From assembly GCA_029204225.1 (NCBI GenBank), contig CM055101.1, forward strand, positions 3,788,684-3,852,683: a stretch of 64,000 nucleotides of DNA. The letters run 5' to 3'. The notes beneath the pieces were generated by a model. It worked only from the letters and a program-made list of their open reading frames with translations, searched no databases and was not told the DNA's origin. The stretch comes from Diphasiastrum complanatum. Taxonomy: Eukaryota; Streptophyta; Lycopodiopsida; Lycopodiales; Lycopodiaceae. Below, one piece after another: positions 54,040-64,000 of this stretch. The position numbers were made by a program, and so were the translations under genes. Each line of letters begins with the position of its first letter. Within the stretch, counting starts at the first letter, position 1.

Positions 54040-54402
54040 CTTGGCTTTCCAAGAAGCAAGATACTATGTCACTATCTTCTTGTGAAGCCGAGTACAAGGC
54101 ATTGACTTCAACAACCAAAGCATGTGCTAGAGGCCGAGAGGATCCCTTACATATTTTGTGACAATCAAGCTTCTCAAAAAATTGCTTCAAATCCTATCTT
54201 CCATGCTAGAACAAAGCATATTGAGATAGCTCACCACTTTGTGAGGGAGAAGGTACAATCCAAGGAGGTGCAACTACATCATGTACCATCATCCGAATGC
54301 ATAATTGATATCTTAACCAAGACATTGTCCAAAGATCCATTTTTCAAGTTAAGATATGCTCTTGGAATCGTAGATCGATGTACATTAGATTTGCCAAGTT
54401 AG
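54040..54402 (+). pseudogene. Copia RNase H
   Basis: It continues in two frames with LSSCEAEYKALTSTTKACARG-like sequence (54070-54135) and then IFCDNQASQKIASNPIFHAR, TKHIEIAHHFVREKVQSKEV and DILTKTLSKDPFFKLRYALG, ending at a stop in 54402. The polypurine tract follows within 15 bases, as expected. Confidence 0.85.
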
Positions 54403-54415
54403 AAGTGAGGAGGAG

Positions 54416-55278
54416 TATTGAAAATTGTCACTTCTCACTTGACATTCTTTTTTGTAAATAAAGATCAATTATTATAACAATGTTCATGATCTGATTTCAC
54501 ACATGTGGAGCTTGTTCCCACGTGTCAAAGAAAGTATTTTTCATACTTGTATATATCTAGTTTGATTTTGTATCAATCAAGTTAGTGTGAACATGATATG
54601 ACTAGTTTTTAGTCAAATTGACTAGTCACCTAGAAATTAGCTTTTCCTTGCATGTGCATGAGTAAATGCTCCCACATGACAAGTGGATGTTCACACGTGT
54701 GTATAGAGTTCTAGAAGATAAGAGTTGACCATTTTCCTTAGATCCTATTTTGTAGGGAATCTTCCTATATTCTAGGAGACTAGCTCTTTGGATTTTAGCC
54801 ATATTCTAGAAGGTCAACTTTGGATAAGGATCAAGGATGGATCAAATGGATAGATCTAAGTGATGTGACACTCTCCACACGTGTGAAGACCTGCTAGACT
54901 GTACCAGACTCATGGATGTACTTGATCCATAAAAGGATCATCATTTTGCTAATGAGATTGATGAGACTTTTGCATTCTACACTTTTGTGAGATTTATACT
55001 CATTAGAACTGTGATTTCTATGAATGATTGCTATCAAGAACCATAGTACTTGTTGTTTTAGGTGCAGGCCGTACTGTGGATAGTACTCCACACGTGTGAG
55101 GGCGTGCCTTCACTAATTTATGATGTTTTGATCCATTGCTCTTGCTTAAATCTAAGTGTAGTGAATCTAGATCAAGATCTAATGTGTAGAACTTGATAGA
55201 TCCATTGATTAAGCAACCAATAACTCTCTATGATTGTTAAATACAATCATTATTGTCCTAAAAACTGAAATTTTATCA
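54416..55278 (+). repeat. 3' LTR of the full-length copia
   Basis: It starts TATTGAAAATTG, so the terminal TG is mutated to TA, and ends TTTTATCA. It is the counterpart of 49057-49916, with tens of differences by eye. Confidence 0.95.
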
Positions 55279-55283
55279 GTAGA
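55279..55283. repeat. Target site duplication GTAGA (right)
   Basis: It is identical to 49052-49056. Confidence 0.9.
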
Positions 55284-55915
55284 TATTTTGAGTATATCAA
55301 GATAAGAATCTTCATCAGAAAAACTTCTTTAAGAATTCTGATAATCTTCTGATATCTAAAACTTTTGATAATTGTATCTATCAATTCATTCAGATAGTTC
55401 CGTTGCATTTGTCATCACATGCAACAATCAAAGTTCTCACTCTGTAGTCATCGTTATCATGCTCAACTAGCTGAAGTATTCACTTCATGCGATTGTACTC
55501 CTTGTTTGATATTAATCAGAGTACATTTTCAATCCTACTATTGTCATTGTTCATTTGCGCAAGTGTTGAATCCTTCGTTTGAATTATTTTGCTGCTGTTT
55601 GTTGTGCTTCCGATCCACGCACCATGCTCGATCAGTCTTGCAGTCATTATGTAGATAAGTTGTAGTTTTTTGAATCCATCAGTTAGTTATCAACAAACTA
55701 ACTAAAGCTTGGAATTTGCACCCACTGATTTGTGCCTAGCTTCATGCTCTTGTACTCCTTTTGATAGAGTGCAAGTTTTTGTCTACATTCTAGTTCTATT
55801 GCGCATTGTTGCAGTATTCGATCCATCTTGAATGCATTGCTGGTAACTACCGCACTTCCAATCCATCACCACCTACTGCACTTCCGTTGCACCATGTTTT
55901 CACCGATTTCCTACA
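55284..55915 (+). repeat. Continuation of the interrupted copia LTR
   Basis: Together with 48982-49056 this makes an LTR of about 707 bp ending CTACA. Sequence after the insertion (agatattttgagtatatcaag) resembles the end of the window (agatattagtaatatatcaat), as expected for two copies of one LTR. An open frame at 55419-55658 has no motif and is not a gene. Confidence 0.55.
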
Positions 55916-55927
55916 TGGTATCAGAGC
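55916..55927 (+). promoter_or_regulatory. tRNA-iMet primer binding site of the interrupted copia
   Basis: TGGTATCAGAGC follows the LTR end. The internal region is lost after about 40 bases, where a minus-strand copia begins. Confidence 0.85.
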
Positions 55928-55969
55928 TTAGTTCTCTAATCCTATCGATTTTTGACACTTTGCACACAT

Positions 55970-56470
55970 TGTTTCCATAGCTTTCGAATTGGGGTGGCCC
56001 AACCTTTTGTGCTATAGCTCCACCTTTGAGATCTCCACCTTTGCCAAATTCACACTCTCCATAGCAACATTAGCATCAATCTTAAACAATCTACCTTGTT
56101 TAAACGTTTTGCTATACATTCATCATTTCTAAGGATGGAACAAACTCCATGCTTCAATTGTACATCAAGGCCATTATCCACTAATTGGCCAACACTTAAC
56201 AAATTATTGGTTAACTTAGGAACAAAAAGAACATTTTCAAGATTCATTCTTTTGGATGATTCAAGATACAATGGAATGGTTCCAATACCACTTATCTTAC
56301 ACTCTTGATCACTAGCTGTATAGATTGATCTACGTACATCATTGTAAGAGAGTAAGGTGGAGAAATAGTACTTTTGAAATGTCATGTGGGAGCTAGCTTC
56401 ATTATCTATCCACCAAGAATCATTGGTGTTGCACTTTGGTGATGGTGGTTTGTTGGAAACCATCAAGGAT
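55970..56470 (-). pseudogene. Copia protease and GAG-pre-integrase start
   Basis: The frame 56466-56050 has SWWIDNEASSHMTFQKYYFS, where the catalytic D-S-G-A is D-N-E-A. It continues ISGIGTIPLYLESSKRMNLE and LLSVGQLVDNGLDVQLKHGV. After a shift near 56060 it continues as LAKVEISKVEL...HKRLGHPNSKAM to about 55975. The active-site change and the shift mark it as inactive. Confidence 0.8.
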
Positions 56471-57318
56471 GATTCTTCTTCATCCTCCTCCTCTTGATAT
56501 GCAATGTTGCTTTGCTTGATCTCTTTTGCCTTCTTCTTGAGACATTTTGATGCAAAATGCTCTTTTTTTCACAGAAAAAGCATTTGAACTTGGACTTGTC
56601 TTTGATATTGACCATTGAGCTTGATGCATCATCCCCTTCCTTGGCCTCCTTTGGATGCTTCTTCTTTCCATTGGTCTTCTTTTTGCCCTTGAATGAGAAA
56701 TTGGCTTTCTCATCACCATCATGCAAAGACAATGAGTTCAATCTTGCTTTGTTGTGTAACATCCTACATTCTTCAGCCACTAATACACTATGTAGCTTTT
56801 CTATAGTGGGCAAGGTGTCTTGGATTGCAAAACTTTGGACCAAATTTGCAAAGTCATCTCCTAGACCATTAAGAACAATTTTTACAAACTTTTCATCATG
56901 AATCATCTCTCCAATGGAAGCCAACTCCCTATTTAGAGGCTTGATTTTAAGCACATAATCTTGTGCACCCTCCTCACTTCTTTTCATGCCTTTCAAAATT
57001 TGATTTCTAAGCATGAGGACTCTAGAAGTGTTGCTTGATTCATAGATTGATTTTAAAGACTCCCAAACCTCTTTAGCACTAGTACATGATGATACTTCTC
57101 TCAAGAGATCATTTCTTCACACAACAAAGTGCTAGTTTAGATCTCCTCTTGTATTTAATCAGCTCTTGTGCACCTAGAGGTTCATCTTCATCTTCAATCA
57201 AGAACTCATAAAGGTCTTGGAGCACCATTAGTGACTCCATCCTAACCTTCCAAATAGCATAATTTGTAGAATTAAATCTCTCACTAGCTTCTAGAAGGTA
57301 TGTTCCAATAGATCCCAT
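56463..57318 (-). pseudogene. Copia Gag
   Basis: The frame 57318-57109 has MGSIGTYLLEASERFNSTNY and AIWKVRMESLMVLQDLYEFL. A one-base break near 57110 leads to frame 57104-56463: REVSSCTSAKEVWESLKSIY, YVLKIKPLNRELASIGEMI, KFVKIVLNGLGDDFANLVQS and the Lys-rich tail. The knuckle start KCFFCEKK is followed by a shift that loses the rest. Confidence 0.85.
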
Positions 57319-57938
57319 CTTACTAGTGATTTCTACAAATGAGAAATAGATTTGATTGACTTAAAAACTCACAAAGGTCTCTTTCTTGTAGTGTTTCACT
57401 CAAATTATATTTCTAATCCAACAAATGGACTTATAATCTTAGTTCTATCACTCCCTCACAAAGTTGGAATGAAGATAAGATGATGTGAAGTCTACTTGTA
57501 ATCAAATCTTGCCAATTTTGGCTGTTTTTGAACAAAAAAAATGACTTAATCTCTCTCACTCTTCTTGATGTACTTTCAAGACCTGTATATCACTTTAAAA
57601 GGACTTGATTTCAGCCTAGATTAATTAGATCTCATGAATCAAATTCAAATCTAACTAATGGCACTCAATCTTGGTAGCTTATCTTAGGATTTCCACCAGA
57701 AATTACATCAAGATCTCACAAATTGAATTTCTTTGGATGAAATGAATATGAAGCATTAAATGTAGGTTCAGAGGTGCCCACACGTGTGAACAATACAAAT
57801 TTTGATCCCTACCAAGTTTGGAATCAAATCCCCTCACTAAAACTTAGCTTCTAGCTCGCCCTCACAAAACTAGTTTTTAGCACCAATACTTGCTAAAAAT
57901 GGATTAGATTTGGTCAATGATTAAAGCCCTTGTACTTG

Positions 57939-57950
57939 GCTCTAATAACA
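57939..57950 (-). promoter_or_regulatory. Degenerate primer binding site
   Basis: The minus strand reads TGTTATTAGAGC against the standard TGGTATCAGAGC (two changes). It sits next to the LTR end at 57951. Confidence 0.65.
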
Positions 57951-58609
57951 TGTGAAAGTACAGTACTTTTTGGACCATAAATATATCTTCAAATATCGAC
58001 AAGATGTACTTGCTTAACAATAAAAAAACTAGTCATCAAAATGTTGATCTAGATTGGCAATTTGACAAAACAACAAGCATTGATAATCAAATCAAAGATC
58101 ATAAACATAAATCAGAGTTGACAGAGTGAAGAGCAGCCTGTTGTATGGCCTATGAACAGTGTTTGAAGTACACAAAGTCTTGGTTTCATTTGGATCAATA
58201 GAAATCAATGTACATGGAGAGCAAACTCGAGATTGCCCATGAGCTCCAAAAATAATCTATCTTCTCACTATGGGAGCTTGGAATACATAGCAAAAGTGAC
58301 TTCCTTTGTAAAGTTAGGTGAATTTATAGCATGTAATAAGGAAGTTAACTCAACCTTTTTTTCCTAAAATGAAACCCTAGCCTATTTCCTAGAGTCATGC
58401 TTGGTAGGTAGCTAGTTGGTCAAAATCTCATCATAAATCAAGGTTTAGATACTATAAAGTAGTCTCAACCATCTCTTTGACTCAACCTAACCTACATTAG
58501 GAGTGGATTTCCATGTGGAATTATGGCCATACATGTGTGGAATCCATTATACACAAAAATATACAATATGCTATATGGCTAGATTTGCCAATGTTGGCAA
58601 TTTCTCACA
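57951..58609 (-). repeat. 5' LTR of the minus-strand copia
   Basis: On the minus strand it begins TGTGAGAAATTGCCAACA and ends CTTTCACA. The start resembles that of the 49-kb LTR (TGTTGAAAATTGTCACTT). Its right border is fixed because Gag homology of the next element resumes at 58610. Confidence 0.65.
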
Positions 58610-59174
58610 TCCTTGTAGACCGTCTATGGATGGTAGCTCTCCTTGGATTGCATAAGATTGAAGAAGATTAGCAAATTAATCACTAAGACCATTCAACACC
58701 ATTTGGACAAGATGTTTTTGCTTAAAGGAATCACCAACACATGACCCTCAAAACATAATTTTGAGCACTCTCACCACTCTTTTCAAAACTTTGAAGGACT
58801 TTGTTTCTAAGAGTGAGGATTCTAGAAGTGTTTTTAGACTCATAAATAGCTTGCAAAGTATCCCAAGCCTCCTTGGCCGAGGCACATGCTCCAATATTTC
58901 TCAAGAGTTCGTTGGACACATCGATGCAATGGAGAGCCAACCTTGCTCTCTTCTTGAACTTTATGGATTCTTGAGGCACTCGAGGATCCTCATCATTTCC
59001 AAGCACAATATTCATAATGTCCTGAAGCACCAAAATAGATTCCATCCTAACCTTCCAGATAGAATAGTTGGAGGAATTCAACCTTTCACTTGCCTCCAAT
59101 AGGTAAACCCTCATTGATGCCATGATGAGACAAATGAAAATGTACACAAAGTAAAAGCTTGTGCAATGACTCAA
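58610..59174 (-). pseudogene. Another copia Gag, interrupted
   Basis: The frame 59174-58731 contains MASMRVYLLEASERLNSSNY (from 59123), SIWKVRMESILVLQDIMNIV, ASAKEAWDTLQAIYESKNTS and TLRNKVLQSFEKSGESAQNY. After a shift it continues to about 58612 (LVQMVLNGL-like, then sequence before tccttgtagacc), where the LTR of the previous element is inserted. The natural start is the second Met at about 59123. Confidence 0.8.
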
Positions 59175-59179
59175 AAAAG

Positions 59180-60480
59180 TGACTTTGTGATTCTCAAAAG
59201 CCTAGACTTGAATAAATCAAGGATTTACACAAGATCTGAATCACAAATTCTAGAATCAATTTCCATCCAAAGCTTTTCTTGTACACAAAGTACACACATG
59301 TGAAAGGACTCCAATAATGACTTTGTGACCCTCAAAACACTATATTTGAATACATCAAAAATCTAGAAAGATCTACAAAATATCTAGATCACAAACACAG
59401 GAATCGTATCACATCAAAACCTAATCAATTGGAAATTAGGCCTTGCCTTGATCACCAAAATCAAAGCACAACAAACTTGCACCAAGACACACCAAATTCA
59501 GATCCAGTCCACCCATACTGGACTCCACAAAGAGAAATGACTTTAACTCTTTAGATCTGGAGTGGATTTGAAAGGATTTGATTACAAACAATGTCCTAGA
59601 TCCTTGTTACTTGACTAGAATTGAGAGAACCTTTCAATTTTGGACATAACACTCAAGATCAAGGGCATTAGACCATAAAGATCCAAAAAACATCAGGTGG
59701 GCACACCTACCTACCCTCTAACATTGAATCCATACATCAAAAAGGTGCATCAACAACCCTGGGGGGCTTGGTCTTCTCAATCTACCTTGACACTCTTTCC
59801 ATCAAATGTCTACTTGGGCTAGATGGATCAAAGATGAGTTTGCTACAAAATTACAAAGTGGATGCAACTCACATGTGGCCTGTACTTTTCATACATTAAA
59901 CTCTCACATATGATCCAAGAAATCACTCAAAACAAGCAATCATTAGCCAATTTGAAACTAGAAGACAATTGGGATGCAAGAGCACTCTCAAACCTAAATT
60001 TTCACTCAAGATCTTGATCTTGCTTCATGGAGATCAAACTTCATAATGATATCACCCAAATGATATCACCCACTCTTTTGTAGTCATAGCCCACCAATCC
60101 ATATTCTTGAAGAGTGCTAACAGGATTACCAACTCCATATAGATGCTAATCTAGTGGTCCTGAGACTCATCCTTATCCTAACTCCTAGACTTAGGACTAA
60201 AGCCACACTTACTAGTTGTATCCTTCTACCCTATTTCAACACCAACCTACCATGTTGGTGGGCTATGGTTTAACTACTGCTAATCAACCCCAACATGGTC
60301 TTAGTCTCAAGCATGGACATGAAAATAACCATAATACAACCCCATCTCCCAAGAAGAATCATATGCAGTAATGGACACTTACTCTAATGCATTATGTGCA
60401 TGATTTGAATTTGAAAATCCCCTTAGATTGATTTGTGATCATCCATTTCAATGCCAAAGTCTTTAGTGCCTGATGCGTAC
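59180..60480. other. Leader/LTR-side and unassigned sequence
   Basis: The sequence is AT-rich and non-coding. It is probably the leader and LTR of the copia whose Gag lies at 58610-59174, but I found no clear primer site. CACACGTG/CACATGTG words recur as in the related LTRs. Confidence 0.4.
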
Positions 60481-60489
60481 CTTAACATT

Positions 60490-60780
60490 CCTTTGGCCAT
60501 ACTCCAATCTCTCATATTAGTAGTTTGCATAAAATGACTTAGCTTTATCCTCTAAATGAATGTGTGCATAACAAGTATAACCAAACACTTTGGGATGTCC
60601 TACACTAGGCTTCTTGTTAACAAGACTTCATAAGGTGTTGTCCCTCGAAGAGACTAACTAGGTAATATGTTCATAGCACAACTTATTGCCTCACTCAAAT
60701 AAGACTTTGGAAGTGAATCTTCCAACAACATAGCTCTAGCACATTATTACATGTCATGTTTTTTTCTTCAACGATACAAG
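60490..60780 (-). pseudogene. Copia integrase C-terminal remnant
   Basis: Read leftward, degraded frames give LVNKKPSVGHPKVFGYTCYA followed by HIHLEDKAKSF. This is the copia segment between integrase and RT, where FGKKPSVxHLRVFGCxCYxH is typical. Many stops surround it. Confidence 0.6.
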
Positions 60781-60789
60781 GTTCACATG

Positions 60790-62800
60790 ATTATGTTTAA
60801 TACCCTATATTCATTTGCAAAAAGCTAGATACCTCCACATACTAAAGTAACATATTGTTATACCATATGTGCCTAAAATTATTTCTCATGACTTTAGAAT
60901 AATATGAGATTCACTTCTGATTTTGATTGAATGGTTGAAATTACTTTTCTAATGGTATCGATATGGTGTGATTTGCAATACTTTTACAAGTGTGTAGCTT
61001 AATCATTGTGTTTACTTTGAATACATATTTCTAAAGATTTGTTGGATTGCAAGTAGATAGTGAGCCCTTTTCTTCATCAATATAATCCCTTATAGTTAAC
61101 TATTATTGTGACATATTAAGTCATGAATTTTTTTGCATTGAATTATGGTTTAGACGGTCATTCAACATATTAAATTGTAAAACAGAAAGTGCTGAAAGTA
61201 ATAATCTCTTTGCCAAAATCCACTCAAATGATTTGGATTAAGTTCCAAATTCTAATCTCTTTTCATTGTTTGAAATCTTCATAAATAGCCCTAGTCATAA
61301 AACTAACCTAAAGTTGTTGATCATATTGAGATAAAGAAGCATTGCAAAAACACATTACTTTCGGGCTAAGTTTAAAAAAAAAAAACCTAAGCTTGATGTA
61401 TTGACTATTTTTAATGAATATATAAATTCTCATTAACTGGGATAAGCCTACATTTTGATGTATACCATCAAATAAATCAATCGTTTGTATTATCAAATGT
61501 AGTGGTTGTTGATTTTTTTTCACTAAATACTTAATTCACAAAAAAAAAAAAGGGTGAAAATTCAATGTATGACAATGTGATGAACTTATTCATAAAGATA
61601 AATGTCTACTTTTGGGTTTTGCTAAACAAGGAAGATACTTTTTGCATGTACATATGTAATTAGAGACTATTTACAACTTTGATTTCATTCTCGCATAATC
61701 CTAACCAATATTTAAATTTATATAGTCAATTTAAAGTGATCTTGGCTCATACATGTAGTCAGAATGTTGGACAAATTAGGGCTTGCTTTTCAGCATCATG
61801 GCATGAGTAATTCGACCTTAAGGATAACATTTTTTGGAAAACACATAGTGGGCTACCTCTTTTTTTTATGGGAAGTCCACATATTTTATTGAAAAACATA
61901 CAAAACATAAAGTTTGAATAAGTTGAGGGATATAACAAATCACCATTCAAGGAATTGTATTTTTGTGCAACTAATTTAGTTAAACTTATTATAAGTGCAA
62001 TAGCTCATCAGATCAAGCAAACAATAAACTTGATAGCACATGTTTTTCTCAATTTGCTACAAATATAATACTTTGACACTCAAGAGCTATGTTACTACTA
62101 ATTTGATGCACCTTCTATTACATTCAAAAGTTTTGGATGGCCCTTTATATCATAAAGGACTATCAAAAGAAGGAAGCCGGCTGAAGTAGAATGTAACAAG
62201 CTTTGGTTGACAAGTAAAAACCATATCACTATGCTAATAAGTAATCACATTATTTAAATAGACGATACAACATCTTAACCATACATTGTTTCCACTCAAA
62301 GAAATGTACTTGCCAAAACCGAAATCCTAATCAATAAAGAAATGCCACTACTACAACATGTAACAAATGATATCTATGAGGAGAGAGCATGAATATCAAA
62401 AGGGAAATGTGTTACAATCCTTACAAATGTTAAACACAACTATTGTGTGAAAAAACCTCACATGACACTTTGCCATTCTTCCACCTTTTGTTTGGACAAA
62501 AATATTGAAGAATGTGAATGTGTACCTATCTTTTCTAAACTTCATATAAAAGAATGATCATAAAATAGTTTGTATTATGATCATAGTGTTTTGCTAAATA
62601 CTAATCTTCAATAGTTTTATGTGACAATTCTAATCTACAAATACAATACAAATGTGTATATTTCTCATGAACCTAAATTGTTAGTAATTTAAATACAAAG
62701 GTTTTCTCCGTTACATGTTAAGGAATGATAGAACAGATAAAAAATAGTATTTTTAACTACTATCAGGCCTCCATGTAGAATTAATAAGTTGTTCAAAAGG
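60790..62800. other. AT-rich stretch without recognisable genes
   Basis: Only short frames without motifs are present. A-runs lie at 61373-61384 and 61541-61551. Confidence 0.5.
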
Positions 62801-62906
62801 ACATCTTGAGGGTTCAAATCTATTCATTTTGATAATAGTATCAATAGCAATGGGAGTATCAAAGGCTAGATTTTTATGTAGAGCAGCAAGCTTGCAAGTT
62901 TGGATT

Positions 62907-63155
62907 TCAACATTGGTCAAATGGGTAAGAATGATCCAAAGTTATATAGGAATGGGTGCAAGAAAGTTTACAAAAGGGAGACTCCATAGCTTTACATTCT
63001 CTTTGAAGGATCCTTTCAAAATGCAAAAGAGTTAATCCTAATTCCATAGAATGATAACAAGCCTCATCATGTAGACTATTAATGGCAACTCTCATATGCT
63101 CATGTGCTATGCTAGGTAAGGCTTTGCTTAAGCATTCTATTCCCTCTTGCTGCAA
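62907..63155 (-). other. Unrecognised 82-codon ORF
   Basis: The minus-strand frame reads EGIECLSKALPSIAHEHMRV, AINSLHDEACYHSMELGLTL and LHFERILQRECKAMESPFCK. The composition is protein-like (few low-complexity stretches, balanced charges) and homology to some plant exon is possible. I do not recognise the family and cannot see splice partners with confidence. Confidence 0.3.
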
Positions 63156-63594
63156 ACCGTACAGTTCTTATACAAAGAGAATAACTCTTTTCTTCGAAAA
63201 ATTCGTACTAAGCTACCTTTGCAAGGCAATATATGTAGAACCATCAGAATGTCATATAATTTGAGAACAAAAAACGCTTTCTGGTAGGACGCACAACTTC
63301 CCTAATGGGAATACACCCACATCCTCACATGAAATAACATTTATGGAGCAAAATATCATGGTAGTATATCACATTTTGCCTCAACAAAGATGCGACTAGT
63401 TATGGCACAAACATCATCTTATTCAAGTCGAAAGATTACCTCAGAACTGTGCACAAATATGTAGGGAGCCAACGCTTTCCAGTAGAGAGAAATAGGTTCC
63501 CAAAGAAAATTCAAAAAGCTATCTCTAAAAGTGTTAGATTTCTACGCTTAGGACAAAATCAATTTGATAATGAGCATCCTAAAAAATTCTTGTC

Positions 63595-63800
63595 GAAGTC
63601 TGAACCCATCGAGTTTGAAGTCATCGAAGTACGAAGTCCGACTTTATCGACTTCGACTTCTCCATGTATATAATCAAAGTTAAACGACATCGAAATATCC
63701 GACTTACACCATCACTTCGACTCCATCGACAATCTGACTTCATCGACTTGTCATCAGCCCTCAACTAACTTCAAAGTCATCATCGACTTCATCGACTTTG
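63595..63800. repeat. Degenerate tandem repeat of tcgacttcatcgactt
   Basis: Words such as atcgacttcgact, catcgactt, gaagtcatcga and cgaagt are repeated on both strands over about 200 bases (63598-63800). It lies immediately before the LTR start at 63860. Confidence 0.7.
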
Positions 63801-63859
63801 ACATCTCACCAACTCCCTCATCAAGGAAAATTCGATCCAAATACTGTCAGAAGACTTTA

Positions 63860-64000
63860 TGACAGTTCACCTACTTGTACATAGTCTTTATTATTACCAA
63901 AGCGGTTACCAACTACAAAGGCGGTTGTAATAAATGTAGCAAATAGCATTTAATGCTAGTTAGATATTTAGCAAGTAGAAGATATTAGTAATATATCAAT
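63860..64000 (+). repeat. Start of a copia LTR cut by the window edge
   Basis: TGACAGTTCACCTACTTGTAC resembles TGACAGTCCACCTACATTG at 48982. The following sequence (ggcggttgtaataaatgtag, agatattagtaatatatcaa) resembles 49019-49045 and 55284-55302. This is the same LTR family as the one interrupted at 49 kb. Confidence 0.55.

Larger units (their letters stand above)
49057..55278 (+). mobile_element. Full-length Ty1/copia retrotransposon with TSD
   Basis: This is the best-preserved element of the window at 6.2 kb. It has a 5' LTR (49057-49916), a primer site (49917-49928), gag-pol in plus-strand frames from 50517 to 54402, a polypurine tract (gaagtgaggaggag, about 54402-54415) and a 3' LTR (54416-55278). 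Direct repeats of GTAGA flank it. The copia order gag, protease, integrase, RT, RNase H is complete, but pol has several breaks, so it needs help from another copy to move. It inserted into the LTR of another copia (48982-49056 plus 55284-55915). Confidence 0.95.
55965..58609 (-). mobile_element. Minus-strand copia: LTR, primer site, gag, protease, truncated
   Basis: From right to left: LTR 58609-57951, primer-like site 57950-57939, leader, gag ATG at 57318, knuckle, protease, and GAG-pre-integrase ending near 55970. Its proteins closely resemble those of the 49-55 kb copia, so it is a related family. It interrupts the Gag of another copia at 58610. Confidence 0.8.

Noticed and set aside
55419-55658. 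79-codon Cys-rich ORF
   Set aside because: It lies inside the interrupted copia LTR and has no conserved pattern.

Overview
This window looks like nuclear DNA from a vascular plant with a large, repeat-rich genome, probably a seed plant. The evidence is spliced genes with GT-AG introns, abundant Ty1/copia and Ty3/gypsy LTR retrotransposons primed by initiator-Met tRNA (recurrent TGGTATCAGAGC), a hAT-type transposase gene with a DUF659 domain, a tRNA-derived insertion, GA/CT and TG microsatellites, and CTAGGGTTTT leader motifs. There is no bacterial operon structure, CRISPR array or rRNA. The species cannot be named from the sequence.

Only one conserved host gene is clear. It encodes the gamma subunit of translation initiation factor eIF2B on the minus strand, with eleven exons between 8149 and 4265 giving about 410 codons in one uninterrupted frame. 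The first roughly 20 codons and the last exon were not found. Downstream of its last visible exon lie a gypsy 3' end (3568-3655) and a copia element with two LTRs (597-3537) inserted in the gypsy LTR. A spliced, CT-rich leader with four copies of a CTAGGGTTTT repeat (30487-31260, minus strand) is a possible but unproven 5' end of this or another gene.

The rest is nested mobile DNA. At 10-17 kb there are three related Pro/Ser-rich reading frames, each with a dinucleotide microsatellite and GC-rich inverted repeats on its 5' side, mixed with copia integrase remnants. At 16.8-21.1 kb lies a gypsy element (5' LTR, primer site, long gag-protease frame, broken RT-RNase H). At 21.2-25.2 kb lies a multi-exon hAT/DUF659 gene whose introns are an unusual permuted low-complexity sequence; a 2.4-kb gypsy fragment sits behind it between 8-bp repeats. 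At 28.6-30.3 kb there are repeated LINE-like C-terminal zinc-finger units ending in a hairpin and a CT tail. At 34.2-36.1 kb there is a copia RT-RNase H. At 38.1-45.9 kb a copia LTR and gag are cut off by a long degraded gypsy element. At 45.9-48.2 kb there is a reversed copia whose LTR carries a tRNA-derived insertion with a 15-bp target duplication. At 49.06-55.28 kb is the best element of the window, a full-length copia with two 860-bp LTRs and a perfect 5-bp target duplication, itself inside the LTR of another copia. From 56 to 60.8 kb there are reversed copia remnants nested in each other, and the window ends in the start of another LTR.

None of the retroelements appears fully intact, because every pol region has stops or frameshifts. 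The copia at 49-55 kb is the youngest-looking. The most interesting non-standard items are the microsatellite-linked ORF family with an L1-ORF1-like example, the permuted low-complexity introns of the hAT gene, the tRNA-derived insertion, and the hairpin-plus-microsatellite 3' ends shared by two LINE-like sequences.
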